Assembly (NCBI GenBank): GCA_900548305.1 | Contig: URJZ01000003.1 | Span: 1-64,000, forward strand | Length of the DNA: 64,000 nt | Source: an uncultured Oscillospiraceae bacterium | GTDB taxonomy: Bacteria > Bacillota > Clostridia > Oscillospirales > Acutalibacteraceae | Direction of reading: 5' to 3' | Part shown: piece by piece, positions 34,171 to 43,693 of the stretch | Numbering within the stretch: the stretch's first letter is position 1 | Layout of the letters: each line of letters starts with the position of its first letter | Notes under the pieces: generated by a model | Databases searched by the model: none | What the model saw: only the letters and a program-made list of their open reading frames with translations | What the model was told of the DNA's origin: nothing | Translations under genes and position numbers: made by a program

Positions 34171-34773
34171 TTGTTTTATAGTTTAAAGGGAATATTAACC
34201 CATGTGGAGCCAAGCTTTTTCGTGGTAGAGTGCGCAGGTGTAGGTTATAAATGTTATACTACGTTGACCACGCAGCGTAGTTTGCCCCAAATGGGTCAGG
34301 AGATAAAAGTATATACCCATGTACATGTACGGGAAGATGCAATGGATATTTATGGGTTTGCAACTGTAATGGAATTAAACTGTTATAAAATGTTAACCGG
34401 TGTAAGCGGAGTAGGACCAAAGGTTGGTTTGGCAATTTTGTCGGAATTAACACCGGAACAAGTAGCAACAGCTATTGCTACAAACGACAGCAAGATGTTA
34501 ACCAGAGCTGTAGGAGTAGGACCGAAATTGGCACAGCGTATTGTGCTGGAATTAACTGATAAAGTAAAGAAAATGGACATAGATGGAAGCGTGGTCATTC
34601 CGAAACAAGGGGTGGTATCAGCTTCTTCTAATGCAGGAGAAGCTGTTAATGCATTGACTGTTTTGGGATATTCCCCAACAGATGCATCTGCAGTGGTGGC
34701 GAAATTTGATAGTGCTTTGCCTGTAGAGGAGCTAATCCGTTTGTCATTAAAAGCAATGGCAGGAAAGATGTAA
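34171..34773 (+). CDS. ruvA: Holliday junction branch migration protein RuvA
   Basis: 200 residues. RuvA binds the four-way junction and loads RuvB. The N-terminal OB domain (VVECAGVGYKCYT), the tandem helix-hairpin-helix motifs (GVSGVGPKVGLAILSEL, GVGPKLAQRIVLEL) and the C-terminal RuvB-binding domain are present. It starts at TTG, 3 bases after ruvC, behind a GGGAGG site. Confidence 0.96.
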   Translation: MFYSLKGILTHVEPSFFVVECAGVGYKCYTTLTTQRSLPQMGQEIKVYTHVHVREDAMDIYGFATVMELNCYKMLTGVSGVGPKVGLAILSELTPEQVATAIATNDSKMLTRAVGVGPKLAQRIVLELTDKVKKMDIDGSVVIPKQGVVSASSNAGEAVNALTVLGYSPTDASAVVAKFDSALPVEELIRLSLKAMAGKM

Positions 34774-34796
34774 TGCCTGAATAGGGAGATGAAAAT

Positions 34797-35873
34797 TTGA
34801 GTTACGATTTTACGGAAAACAGTGAGTACGATTTTGAAAATCGTATGGTTGCGCCGGAATATACGCCGGAAGATGCAGAAGTGGAAAATCCTCTGCGTCC
34901 TAAACGTTTAACTGAATATATTGGTCAAGATAAAGTAAAAGAAAATCTCTCTGTATTTATTGAGGCGGCACGTCTTAGAAAGGAATCTCTTGACCACGTA
35001 TTGCTTTACGGACCGCCGGGTTTGGGTAAAACCACGCTTGCCGGTGTTATTGCAAATGAAATGAATGTAAATCTTCGTATTACTTCAGGTCCTGCCATTG
35101 AAAAGCCGGGGGATTTGGCAGCATTACTTACCAATTTGAATGAAGGCGACGTATTGTTTATCGATGAAATTCATCGCCTTTCCCGCAGCGTAGAAGAAAT
35201 TTTGTATCCCGCAATGGAAGACTTTGCATTGGATATTATTACAGGGAAAGGTCAAATGGCAGCTTCGTATCATTTGCCTTTACCTAGGTTTACGCTTGTT
35301 GGTGCAACCACTCGGGCAGGACAGTTAAGTGCTCCGTTAAGAGACCGCTTTGGTGTTGTGCTTCGTTTGGAGATGTATACACCGCAGCAGCTTGCGGAAA
35401 TTGTTACCCGCAGTGCGCAGATTTTAGGGATTCCCATTGAGGCAGACGGAGCGTTGGAGATTGCTTCCCGTTCCAGAGGAACGCCGCGTATTGCAAACCG
35501 TATGTTAAAACGTGTGCGAGACTTTGCACAGATTATCAGCGACGGCGTTATTACATATCAGTCAGCTAAAATTGGTCTGGATCGCCTGGAAGTAGATGAA
35601 ATTGGTTTGGATGCCAATGACAGAAGAATGTTGAAAACATTGATACAGTTTTATAACGGCGGCCCTGTGGGAATTGAAACATTGGCAGCTGCAATCGGAG
35701 AAGAGGCTGTAACACTGGAAGATGTATATGAGCCGTATTTAATGCAAATTGGTTTTTTGAGCAGAACACCAAGAGGACGGTGTGCAACACATGCTGCGTA
35801 TTTACATTTGGGGTTAAAGCCTCCCGCGCAGGCGGAAAAGGAAATGATGCAGCAGAAAATAGAGGGAATTTAA
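34797..35873 (+). CDS. ruvB: Holliday junction helicase RuvB
   Basis: 358 residues. RuvB is the AAA+ motor of branch migration. Walker A GPPGLGKTTLA, Walker B LFIDEIHRL, the sensor region VGATTRAGQLSAPLRDRFG and the C-terminal winged helix (YLMQIGFLSRTPRGR) are intact. The start is TTG. It completes the ruvCAB operon. Confidence 0.97.
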   Translation: MSYDFTENSEYDFENRMVAPEYTPEDAEVENPLRPKRLTEYIGQDKVKENLSVFIEAARLRKESLDHVLLYGPPGLGKTTLAGVIANEMNVNLRITSGPAIEKPGDLAALLTNLNEGDVLFIDEIHRLSRSVEEILYPAMEDFALDIITGKGQMAASYHLPLPRFTLVGATTRAGQLSAPLRDRFGVVLRLEMYTPQQLAEIVTRSAQILGIPIEADGALEIASRSRGTPRIANRMLKRVRDFAQIISDGVITYQSAKIGLDRLEVDEIGLDANDRRMLKTLIQFYNGGPVGIETLAAAIGEEAVTLEDVYEPYLMQIGFLSRTPRGRCATHAAYLHLGLKPPAQAEKEMMQQKIEGI

Positions 35874-35941
35874 CATAAACATAATGTATTTTCATAGATA
35901 TAGTAATCAATAGAAAAATGGAGTTATAGGGGAGAGTTTGT

Positions 35942-37291
35942 ATGGGTAGATTATTTGGAACCGATGGCGCCAGAGGTGTAGCAAATACGGAATTGACTTG
36001 TGAAATGGCTATGAATATTGGCCGTGCCGCAGCAATGGTGTTAACAAACGATAGTAGAATGAGACCGAAAATCTTAATTGGAAAGGATACCAGAATTTCT
36101 TCTGATATGCTAGAAAACGCACTGGCAGCAGGTTTATGCTCTGTTGGTGCGGATGTTGTAACACTGGGTGTGGTTCCTACACCGGCTGTTGCCTTTTTAA
36201 TTGGAAAGTTAAAAGCAGATGCAGGTATCATGATTTCTGCATCTCACAATCCATGCGAATTTAACGGCATTAAAATTTTCAGCGGGGACGGCTTTAAACT
36301 ACCCGATGCACTGGAAGAACAAATTGAAGCGATTGTGTTAGATCATATTGATACATATGATTGTCCTACAGGCGGCGGAGTTGGCAGCATTACCCGTGAA
36401 GAGGATGCGGTAGATCTTTATATTCAGCATGTTAAAAGTACGGTTCCGTACGCCTTGGACGGTATGAAAATTGCTTTGGACTGTGCCAATGGTTCTGCAT
36501 CCAGAACGGCAGAACGTCTTTATACAGAATTGGGCGCTGAATGCTATATGCTTCATGATAAACCGAATGGAACAAACATTAATGACAAATGTGGTTCTAC
36601 CCATATGGAAAGCCTGAAGCAATTTGTGTTAGACAATCAATTGGATGCAGGTATTGCATTTGACGGTGACGCTGACCGCTGTTTGGCTGTAGATGAAAAA
36701 GGTCAATTGGTTGACGGTGATTTCGTTATGGCAATTTGTGCAGCAGATTTAAAATCTCGCGGGAAATTAGCTCATAATGCCGTTGTGGGAACGGTTATGA
36801 GCAATATGGGATTTATCCGTTTTTGTGAAGAGAACGGTATGCGTTTTGAAGCAGCCAAAGTTGGTGACCGCTATGTACTGGAAACCATGCGCCAGAACGA
36901 TTATAATTTTGGTGGAGAGCAAAGCGGTCATGTTATTTTCTTAGATTTTGGCACTACAGGCGACGGACAACTGACAGGTGCACATCTACTGAGTTTGGTA
37001 CATCGCAGAGAAGCGAAATTGTCCAGCCTTGCTACTTTGATGACACGTTTTCCGCAGGTTCTTGTAAATGTGGAAGTGTCCAATGAAGGAAAACTCCGTT
37101 TTTATACAGATAGAAAAATCAAAGAAGCGACACAAAGAGTGCAAAATCAATTGGGAAGAAAAGGACGTATTTTGGTACGTCCAAGCGGAACAGAACCATT
37201 GCTTCGCGTTATGGTAGAAGGTGAAAACGAGGAAGAAATTCAGGAATTGGCAAATTATGTTGCTGATGTTATTCGTGAGCAATTGGTATAA
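35942..37291 (+). CDS. glmM: Phosphoglucosamine mutase
   Basis: 449 residues. GlmM converts glucosamine-6-phosphate to glucosamine-1-phosphate for peptidoglycan precursors. The phosphoserine loop MISASHNPCEFNGIK (serine near residue 100), the metal loop AFDGDADRCLAVDE and the C-terminal VRPSGTEPLLRVM are clear. It follows ruvB after 68 bases behind GGGGAGAG. Confidence 0.96.
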   Translation: MGRLFGTDGARGVANTELTCEMAMNIGRAAAMVLTNDSRMRPKILIGKDTRISSDMLENALAAGLCSVGADVVTLGVVPTPAVAFLIGKLKADAGIMISASHNPCEFNGIKIFSGDGFKLPDALEEQIEAIVLDHIDTYDCPTGGGVGSITREEDAVDLYIQHVKSTVPYALDGMKIALDCANGSASRTAERLYTELGAECYMLHDKPNGTNINDKCGSTHMESLKQFVLDNQLDAGIAFDGDADRCLAVDEKGQLVDGDFVMAICAADLKSRGKLAHNAVVGTVMSNMGFIRFCEENGMRFEAAKVGDRYVLETMRQNDYNFGGEQSGHVIFLDFGTTGDGQLTGAHLLSLVHRREAKLSSLATLMTRFPQVLVNVEVSNEGKLRFYTDRKIKEATQRVQNQLGRKGRILVRPSGTEPLLRVMVEGENEEEIQELANYVADVIREQLV

Positions 37292-37311
37292 AGAGAAAGG
37301 ACGTTACACAC

Positions 37312-38175
37312 TTGAGAATTGCAGATTGGAACGATTATGAATTAATAGATACCTCCGCAGGGGAACGTCTGGAGCGTTGGGGCGATATTATTTTAATTCG
37401 TCCCGACCCTCAGATTATTTGGAATACCCCGAAAACAAATCCATTGTGGAGAAAAGCGCATGCAAGGTATCACCGTTCCAATACCGGAGGCGGTCATTGG
37501 CAGGAAAATAAAAAAATGCCTGCGGTGTGGAGTATCCGTTATAAAGATATGATCTTTAATCTAAAACCAATGGGGTTTAAGCATACGGGTATTTTTCCGG
37601 AACAGGCTGTAAACTGGGATTTTGCTATAAAGAAAATCAAAGAAGCCAAACGTCCTGTAAAAGTGCTGAATTTGTTTGGCTATACAGGAGCTGCTTCTTT
37701 GGCATGTGCCAGCGCAGGTGCAGAAGTTTGCCATGTAGATGCTTCTAAAGGTATGGTTGCCTGGGCAAAAGAAAATGCTGTTTCAAGCGGACTTGCAGAT
37801 AAACCGATTCGTTGGTTGGTAGATGACTGTGTAAAGTTTGTGCAAAGAGAGCAACGCCGCGGTAATACGTACGACGGTATTATTATGGATCCGCCTTCTT
37901 ACGGAAGAGGACCGGGCGGAGAAGTATGGAAGCTGGAAGAACAGCTTTACCATTTAGTGGAATTATGCCTTCCTATTTTATCTAAACAACCATTATTTTT
38001 TATATTAAATTCTTATACAACAGGGTTATCTCCTGCGGTTATGGAATATCTTCTTGGAGTTATGTTAAAGAAACCATTTGGCGGTACCGTATCGTCAAGC
38101 GAAATCGGATTGCCCGTAACTTCTTCAGGCTTTGTACTTCCCTGCGGATCTACCGCAATTTGGCAATCCAAATAA
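37312..38175 (+). CDS. Class I SAM-dependent methyltransferase, probably acting on rRNA
   Basis: 287 residues. Motif I (VLNLFGYTGAASLACASAGAEV), the acidic residue of motif II (HVDASKGMVAWAKENA) and motif IV (IIMDPPSYGRGPGGEVW) resemble the RlmI/RlmK type of RNA cytosine or guanine methyltransferases. The N-terminal 90 residues form an additional domain. The start is TTG. The exact target nucleotide is unknown. It lies between glmM and the ECF module with short spacers. Confidence 0.82.
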   Translation: MRIADWNDYELIDTSAGERLERWGDIILIRPDPQIIWNTPKTNPLWRKAHARYHRSNTGGGHWQENKKMPAVWSIRYKDMIFNLKPMGFKHTGIFPEQAVNWDFAIKKIKEAKRPVKVLNLFGYTGAASLACASAGAEVCHVDASKGMVAWAKENAVSSGLADKPIRWLVDDCVKFVQREQRRGNTYDGIIMDPPSYGRGPGGEVWKLEEQLYHLVELCLPILSKQPLFFILNSYTTGLSPAVMEYLLGVMLKKPFGGTVSSSEIGLPVTSSGFVLPCGSTAIWQSK

Positions 38176-38200
38176 CCATTGCATATAGAAAGGAAACCAT

Positions 38201-39052
38201 ATGGACTATTTACAAACACAGGACGTTAGATTCTCTTATGATGAAGATGAAAGCGGAATCGTAGAAGTCTTAAAAGGCGTTACCTTAGGGATTCAAAAGG
38301 GTGATTTTGTTTCATTATTGGGCCATAATGGTTCCGGTAAATCGACTCTTGCGAAACATTTTAACGCAATTTTACTGCCAAGCGGCGGCAAAGTATACGT
38401 AGATACCATGGATACTACAGATGACAGTTTTAAATTTGAAATCAGAAAACGTGTTGGTTTGATTCTGCAAAATCCCGATAATCAATTAGTTGCCAGTATT
38501 GTAGAAGAAGATATTGCCTTTGGACCTGAAAATTTGGGAGTTCCCCCTGCGGAAATTCGACAAAAAGTGGACGATGCATTAAAAGCGGTAGATATGTACG
38601 AGTATCGTGAACATGCGCCGCACAAATTATCAGGCGGACAAAAACAAAGGGTTGCCATTGCAGGTATCATTGCAATGGAACCTTCTACCATTGTTTTGGA
38701 CGAGCCTACTGCTATGCTTGACCCGAGGGGACGTCAGGAGGTTATGGAGACCATAACAAAGCTGAATAGAGAAAAAGGCATCACGATTGTGTTGATTACT
38801 CACTATATGGACGAAGCAATTGCCGCAAATCGTGTAGTGGTTATGGATAAAGGCAGCATTTTAATGGATGGAACACCAAAAGAGATTTTTTCTAATGTAG
38901 ACCTCTTAAAAGAACATCAATTGGATGTGCCTCAGTCTACAGAACTCATTCATCGTTTAAAAGAAGCAGGCTGCATGGGACTGCCAAACGATGTATTAAC
39001 GGAAGATGAGTGTGTTGCTGCTTTGGAATTACTGTTAAAGGAGAAAGCGTAA
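38201..39052 (+). CDS. ecfA1: Energy-coupling factor transporter ATPase EcfA1
   Basis: 283 residues. One of the two ATPases of the group II ECF vitamin/metal uptake module. Walker A GHNGSGKSTLAKHF, Q-loop LQNPDNQLVA, signature LSGGQKQRVAIAG and Walker B TIVLDEPTAMLD are present. It pairs with EcfA2 and drives several S-components encoded elsewhere. The ecfA2 gene starts 4 bases after its stop. Confidence 0.95.
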   Translation: MDYLQTQDVRFSYDEDESGIVEVLKGVTLGIQKGDFVSLLGHNGSGKSTLAKHFNAILLPSGGKVYVDTMDTTDDSFKFEIRKRVGLILQNPDNQLVASIVEEDIAFGPENLGVPPAEIRQKVDDALKAVDMYEYREHAPHKLSGGQKQRVAIAGIIAMEPSTIVLDEPTAMLDPRGRQEVMETITKLNREKGITIVLITHYMDEAIAANRVVVMDKGSILMDGTPKEIFSNVDLLKEHQLDVPQSTELIHRLKEAGCMGLPNDVLTEDECVAALELLLKEKA

Positions 39053-39056
39053 GCCG

Positions 39057-39923
39057 ATGAATGTAATAGAAACAAAAAATCTTACATATACTTACGGCGC
39101 TGGAACGCCATTTAGCAAAACAGCAATTGAAGATATAAACATCGCAATTAAAAAAGGTGAATTCATTGGCTTAATTGGTCATACAGGTTCTGGTAAATCT
39201 ACACTGATTCAGCAGCTGAATGGATTACTCAGACCAACGTCGGGCACTGTATTATTAAACGGAAAAGACATTTGGGAAAAAAAGAAAGAAATTCGTAAAG
39301 TGCGTTTCCAGGTTGGTATGGTATTTCAGTATCCGGAATATCAGTTGTTTGAAGATACTGTAATAAAAGATATTGGCTTTGGTCCCAGAAATATGGGGCT
39401 TTCACAGGATGAGGTAAATCAGCGAGTGATGCAAGCGGTAGACTTTGTTGGTTTAGACCATGCATTGCTGGAAAAATCACCATTCGATTTGTCCGGCGGT
39501 GAAAAACGTCGTGCAGCCATTGCAGGAGTTATTGCTATGGATCCTGATGTTTTGATTCTGGACGAGCCTACGGCAGGACTGGATCCACAGGGAAGAGATC
39601 ATTTGCTCAGTCAAATAAAAGCATATCACCAACAGAGACAGAATACGGTTATTTTGGTATCTCATAGCATGGAAGACATTGCTCGGGTAGCGGATCGTGT
39701 TTTGGTGATGAATGAAAGCAAAGTCTTTTTGTTTGATGAAACCGCAAAGGTATTTTCTCATGCAAGAGAACTGGAACAAATTGGCTTACGCGTACCGCAG
39801 GTTACAAAAATTATGATGAAACTGCATGACAGTGGATATCCTGTTGATCCTGCTGTGTTTACGTTGGAGCAGGCAGTAAAAGAGATTTTGCCACTTGTGC
39901 AGAGAGGAGCAGCCAATGATTAA
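39057..39923 (+). CDS. ecfA2: Energy-coupling factor transporter ATPase EcfA2
   Basis: 288 residues. The second ECF ATPase has Walker A GHTGSGKSTLIQQL, Q-loop FQYPEYQLFE, signature LSGGEKRRAAIAG and Walker B VLILDEPTAGLD. The arrangement ecfA1-ecfA2-ecfT is the standard shared energising module. Its end overlaps ecfT by eight bases. Confidence 0.95.
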   Translation: MNVIETKNLTYTYGAGTPFSKTAIEDINIAIKKGEFIGLIGHTGSGKSTLIQQLNGLLRPTSGTVLLNGKDIWEKKKEIRKVRFQVGMVFQYPEYQLFEDTVIKDIGFGPRNMGLSQDEVNQRVMQAVDFVGLDHALLEKSPFDLSGGEKRRAAIAGVIAMDPDVLILDEPTAGLDPQGRDHLLSQIKAYHQQRQNTVILVSHSMEDIARVADRVLVMNESKVFLFDETAKVFSHARELEQIGLRVPQVTKIMMKLHDSGYPVDPAVFTLEQAVKEILPLVQRGAAND

Positions 39924-40734
39924 GGACGTTACATTAGGCCAGTATTTTCCGGGTAAGTCTATTATCCATAAACTGGACCCAAGAGTAAAAGTTCTATTAA
40001 CATTAGTTAATATTGTTTTTATATTTATAGCGGGCAATTTTTCAAGTTTAGGGCTAATGACGGTATTTACATTAGTGGCTATGCTGCTGTCAGGCGTACC
40101 GTTTACCAGATATATACGAAGTATTCGCGGTGTATTGTTTATTGTACTGTTTACCTCTATTTTGAATTTATTTTACGGCGGAGGAACTGTACTGGTACAG
40201 TGGGGCTTTATACAAATTACAACAGGCGGCATTCGTAATGCTATTTTTATTGCGGTGCGTATTGTTGTACTTATTTTAATGAGTTCTATTTTAACATATA
40301 CCACAACACCGACTCAGTTAACGGATGCTTTAGAGAGACTGATGAAACCGCTGAAAATCTTCCGTATTAAAGTACATGAAATAGCTATGATGATGACCAT
40401 TGCGTTACGGTTTGTTCCTACTTTGTTGGAAGAAACTGATAAAATTATGAGCGCGCAAAAGGCAAGAGGAGCTGATTTGGAAAGCGGCGGTATTATCTCT
40501 CGTGTTAAGGCTTTGATTCCTGTGCTGATACCGTTGTTTGTATCTTCTTTCCGCCGTGCGTATGACTTGGCAATGGCCATGGAATGCAGGTGTTATAATG
40601 GTGGTAAGGGCAGAACAAAGATGAAAGTTTTGCATATTACTGCAAAAGATATTGTTACTTCTTTGGTTACCATAGCAGTTTGCACAGGCGTTGTACTGCT
40701 CAATTTATTTGTGGTAGAAAACTTTTTGATATAA
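39916..40734 (+). CDS. ecfT: Energy-coupling factor transporter transmembrane protein EcfT
   Basis: 272 residues. The T-component has several hydrophobic helices and the two coupling-helix Ala-Arg-Gly motifs region, seen as QKARGADLESGG and the MAMECRCYNGGKGRT segment. The ATG at 39916 behind AGAGAGGAGC is preferred over a start inside ecfA2. No substrate-specific S-component is in the window. Confidence 0.95.
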   Translation: MIKDVTLGQYFPGKSIIHKLDPRVKVLLTLVNIVFIFIAGNFSSLGLMTVFTLVAMLLSGVPFTRYIRSIRGVLFIVLFTSILNLFYGGGTVLVQWGFIQITTGGIRNAIFIAVRIVVLILMSSILTYTTTPTQLTDALERLMKPLKIFRIKVHEIAMMMTIALRFVPTLLEETDKIMSAQKARGADLESGGIISRVKALIPVLIPLFVSSFRRAYDLAMAMECRCYNGGKGRTKMKVLHITAKDIVTSLVTIAVCTGVVLLNLFVVENFLI

Positions 40735-40749
40735 AGGATATATCCATAT

Positions 40750-41487
40750 ATGAGGAATTTGCTTTTAAAAATTTCATATGACGGAAAATATTATCATGGT
40801 TGGCAGATACAGAAAAATGCCGTGACAGTCCAGGAAGTATTTCAGGATGCCTTAAAAAACATTCTGGGTGTACAGCCGGATTTGAAAGGCTGCAGCAGAA
40901 CGGATTCGGGTGTGCATGCATATGAGTATTGTATCAGTATGAAACTGGAGCATAGCATTCCGGAAAAAAGATTGGTAGCGGCGCTGAACCACTTTCTTCC
41001 TCCTAATATTGCTGTGCATAGTTGTGAGCAAGTAGATGATGATTTTCACGCAAGGTACTCCTGTAAAGGAAAGGAATATGTCTATAAGATGTGGAATCAT
41101 CCCATTAGAGATCCGTTTTTGGACGGTTATGCTCATCACTACTGGTATGCACTGGATGAGGAATGGTTGAATGAGGCTGCAAAACATTATGTTGGCTCTC
41201 ATGATTTTACGTCTTTTTGTACGTTGGACCAACGCAAAATGGGCGATATGGTACGAACTGTAACAGAGGCAAAAGTGGAAAGAGCAGGCGATATGGTGTT
41301 GTTTACCGTATCTGCGGATGGCTTCCTTTATAATATGGTACGTATTATGGTTGGAACTTTGCTAAGAGTAGCGCAAGGAAAATTTCAGCCGGAAGATATT
41401 CCGCATATTTTGGAAGCAAAAAACAGAAAAATGGCTGGCCCTACAGCGCCGCCGTGCGGATTATATTTGAACCGTGTATTTTATTAA
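40750..41487 (+). CDS. truA: tRNA pseudouridine(38-40) synthase
   Basis: 245 residues. TruA isomerises uridines 38-40 of the anticodon arm. The catalytic aspartate is in GCSRTDSGVHA, near residue 55, and ARYSCKGKEYVYK and FLYNMVRIMVGTL are typical. It follows ecfT after 15 bases, the frequent Firmicutes pairing, though without the ribosomal-protein genes that usually flank it. Confidence 0.96.
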   Translation: MRNLLLKISYDGKYYHGWQIQKNAVTVQEVFQDALKNILGVQPDLKGCSRTDSGVHAYEYCISMKLEHSIPEKRLVAALNHFLPPNIAVHSCEQVDDDFHARYSCKGKEYVYKMWNHPIRDPFLDGYAHHYWYALDEEWLNEAAKHYVGSHDFTSFCTLDQRKMGDMVRTVTEAKVERAGDMVLFTVSADGFLYNMVRIMVGTLLRVAQGKFQPEDIPHILEAKNRKMAGPTAPPCGLYLNRVFY

Positions 41488-41538
41488 TTGACAGAGGGAA
41501 CAAAGACGAGAAATTTGAGATTTTAAGAAAGGTGTTAC

Positions 41539-42837
41539 ATGGCAATGGATGAAAATAAAAAAAATAACAAAAATAAATTTTTAGATAATTTTGCCGGAAA
41601 AACGAATTTGCCCAGTGCAGACCAAGTCGAAAAATCTCAAGAGGAACCGGTAGTTTCATCTGACCGTAAAAAAAATGCACCAAAACGTATGAAGAAAAAA
41701 ACACCGCTTTCCAAGTTACCAAAGTGGGTTTATGCTATTATAGTGGTATTACTTGTTGTGGTGTTGGGGTTGTTCATATGGTTCAGTGTAGACAGTTCTT
41801 CCGGAGTTGGTCAATGGTTTAGAAGTATTACCGTAGGAAGCGGACAAGGGGACGGATATCCAACATCCATTGTAGGAAGTTCTGTCAATCGCGGTAATTT
41901 CATGACGTTGGATAAAAATGTGGTTACTGTAAGTGACACCGCCTTAACGGTTATGAACAGCAGTGCCAATCAATCTATCAATCGTCAGCATAGTTTTAAC
42001 AGTCCTGTGTTGCAGGCAACAAGTGGAAAATATCTCATTTATAATTTGGGTGGAAATGGATTTAAAATAGAAGGGAACTCGAATACCATCTATTCTGGTA
42101 ATACCAGTAACAATATTATCGCAGGCGATATTTCGGGAAGCGGACGATATGCATTGGTGACCGAAGCTCAGGGATATCCGTCTTCGTTGTCTGTATATTT
42201 AACAGATAATACCGTTCAGTATAAATATGACTTTTCAGAATATTATGTAACGGATATTTCGTTAAATAGTGACGGTACCAGAGCAGCGGTTTCCGGAATT
42301 ACAGCAAAAGACGGCGGTATTGTTTCCGCAGTTTATATTTTTGACTTTTCCAATCCTGAGCCAATCGCCATATTAACGTATAATGAAGTGTTAATGGAAA
42401 AAGTAGAATACATGGATAATGGTACAGTTGCTGCAATTGGGGACACCACTACCAGTATGATTAATGGTACTACGGGGGAAAAGGTAGATTACAATTATCA
42501 GTCCCGCCAAATGACAGACTATGCAATTGATAGAAACAGAGTAGCATTGGCGCTAACCCCTTATGATAATCAAACTGCAAGTAAATTGGTTATTTTAGAC
42601 AGTGGTGCCTCTGAAAAGTGTGTTATAGAAACACAAGACAAAATTGATGCAGTTTCTTTGTATGGAGATACAGCGGCAATTTTGGCCGGCAGCACCATTA
42701 CAGGTTATTCAGCCAGCAGTGGTAATTCCTTCAGCACTGCAGAGGCTGGTTCAGATGCAAGAGGCATTGCTTTGGCGGATGAAGCTACCGTTTATATTCT
42801 GGGTGTCAGCCAAATTCGTCAGGCAAGATTTTCATAG
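41539..42837 (+). CDS. DUF5711-family membrane-anchored protein
   Basis: This 432-residue protein has a charged cytosolic N-terminus (about 60 residues rich in Lys and Asn), one transmembrane helix at about 67-88 (WVYAIIVVLLVVVLGLFIWF), and a large outer domain with repeating beta motifs such as GRYALVTEAQGYPSSLSVYL and DGTRAAVSGI, suggestive of a beta-propeller. It fits the uncharacterised DUF5711 family of Clostridia. It precedes a CvpA gene, a common pairing, so a cell-envelope role is plausible. Function unknown. Confidence 0.7.
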   Translation: MAMDENKKNNKNKFLDNFAGKTNLPSADQVEKSQEEPVVSSDRKKNAPKRMKKKTPLSKLPKWVYAIIVVLLVVVLGLFIWFSVDSSSGVGQWFRSITVGSGQGDGYPTSIVGSSVNRGNFMTLDKNVVTVSDTALTVMNSSANQSINRQHSFNSPVLQATSGKYLIYNLGGNGFKIEGNSNTIYSGNTSNNIIAGDISGSGRYALVTEAQGYPSSLSVYLTDNTVQYKYDFSEYYVTDISLNSDGTRAAVSGITAKDGGIVSAVYIFDFSNPEPIAILTYNEVLMEKVEYMDNGTVAAIGDTTTSMINGTTGEKVDYNYQSRQMTDYAIDRNRVALALTPYDNQTASKLVILDSGASEKCVIETQDKIDAVSLYGDTAAILAGSTITGYSASSGNSFSTAEAGSDARGIALADEATVYILGVSQIRQARFS

Positions 42838-42903
42838 GCGCAACCCTTGTGAAGTAATGCAAATTGTGTTATATTAACAGGGTAACAAACCAGGAGGTTA
42901 TAG

Positions 42904-43599
42904 ATGAGTATCCTATTGGATATTGGTTTTGTCATTATAGTTTTACTTTGTGTCATATTTGGCTATAAGAAAGGATTTTTTAAAAGCATTGCCGGTTTTA
43001 TCGGTGCAGTGATTGCCATGTTTTTGGCTTGGGTATTGGCCGGTTTGATTGCAAATGCTCTGTATCAAGGTGTTTTTAGAGAAAAACTGATAGATAATAT
43101 CTCGGCAGTTCTCTCTAATGATGCACTGGCATCCTTCCCGGAAAAAGCTGCACAGGTTGTAGCCAATTTACCGGATTTTTTAAGTAATACACTGAGCAAT
43201 CAGGGGATTACCTCGTCACAGATTGAACAAAGTTTACAGGCAGCAGAAAGCAATGCGGCACCTGCAACAGCAGATTTGATTTCGCCTGCTATTATATGGC
43301 TTCTGCAATTGTTGCTAACTGTCATTTTGTTTTTTATTTTGCTGCTATTGGTACGCTTAGTAATAAAATTAATTGGCAATGTATTTCGTTTGCCGGTTTT
43401 GCGTCAGATAGACGGAATACTGGGTGGTTTATTCGGCATATTCAAAGGTGCTGTTTATATCTTTTTGGTATGTATTTTGTTACAGTTGCTGATGCCTGTA
43501 ATAGGCAACAGTTCAGAGCCCATGAAACAAGTATTGGATAAATCCTTTATTTATCAATTTATTTTTTATAATAATCCTATTACTTCGTGGTTTATATAA
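42904..43599 (+). CDS. CvpA-family membrane protein
   Basis: 231 residues with four predicted transmembrane helices, starting with the typical LLDIGFVIIVLLCVIFGYKKGFFKSI motif of CvpA/colicin V production proteins. Two segments near 130-155 and 175-200 complete the membrane domain; an extra loop of about 50 residues lies between helices 2 and 3. Members are linked to envelope stress and metabolite tolerance. The start has an AGGAGG site. Confidence 0.85.
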   Translation: MSILLDIGFVIIVLLCVIFGYKKGFFKSIAGFIGAVIAMFLAWVLAGLIANALYQGVFREKLIDNISAVLSNDALASFPEKAAQVVANLPDFLSNTLSNQGITSSQIEQSLQAAESNAAPATADLISPAIIWLLQLLLTVILFFILLLLVRLVIKLIGNVFRLPVLRQIDGILGGLFGIFKGAVYIFLVCILLQLLMPVIGNSSEPMKQVLDKSFIYQFIFYNNPITSWFI

Positions 43600-43626
43600 T
43601 ATTGTGAACTTACCGATTGGTTAGAA

Positions 43627-43651
43627 CTGTCCTAATTTAGCCGCAGGACAG
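43627..43651 (+). other. Hairpin between cvpA and the Clp ATPase gene
   Basis: CTGTCCT pairs with AGGACAG around an 11-base loop. No T-run follows, and it is not a CtsR or CIRCE-like operator. Possibly an mRNA leader structure. Confidence 0.4.
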
Positions 43652-43693
43652 GGTGAAAAATCCGTTGCGGTAGCGGAGAAAAGAAAAATTTCT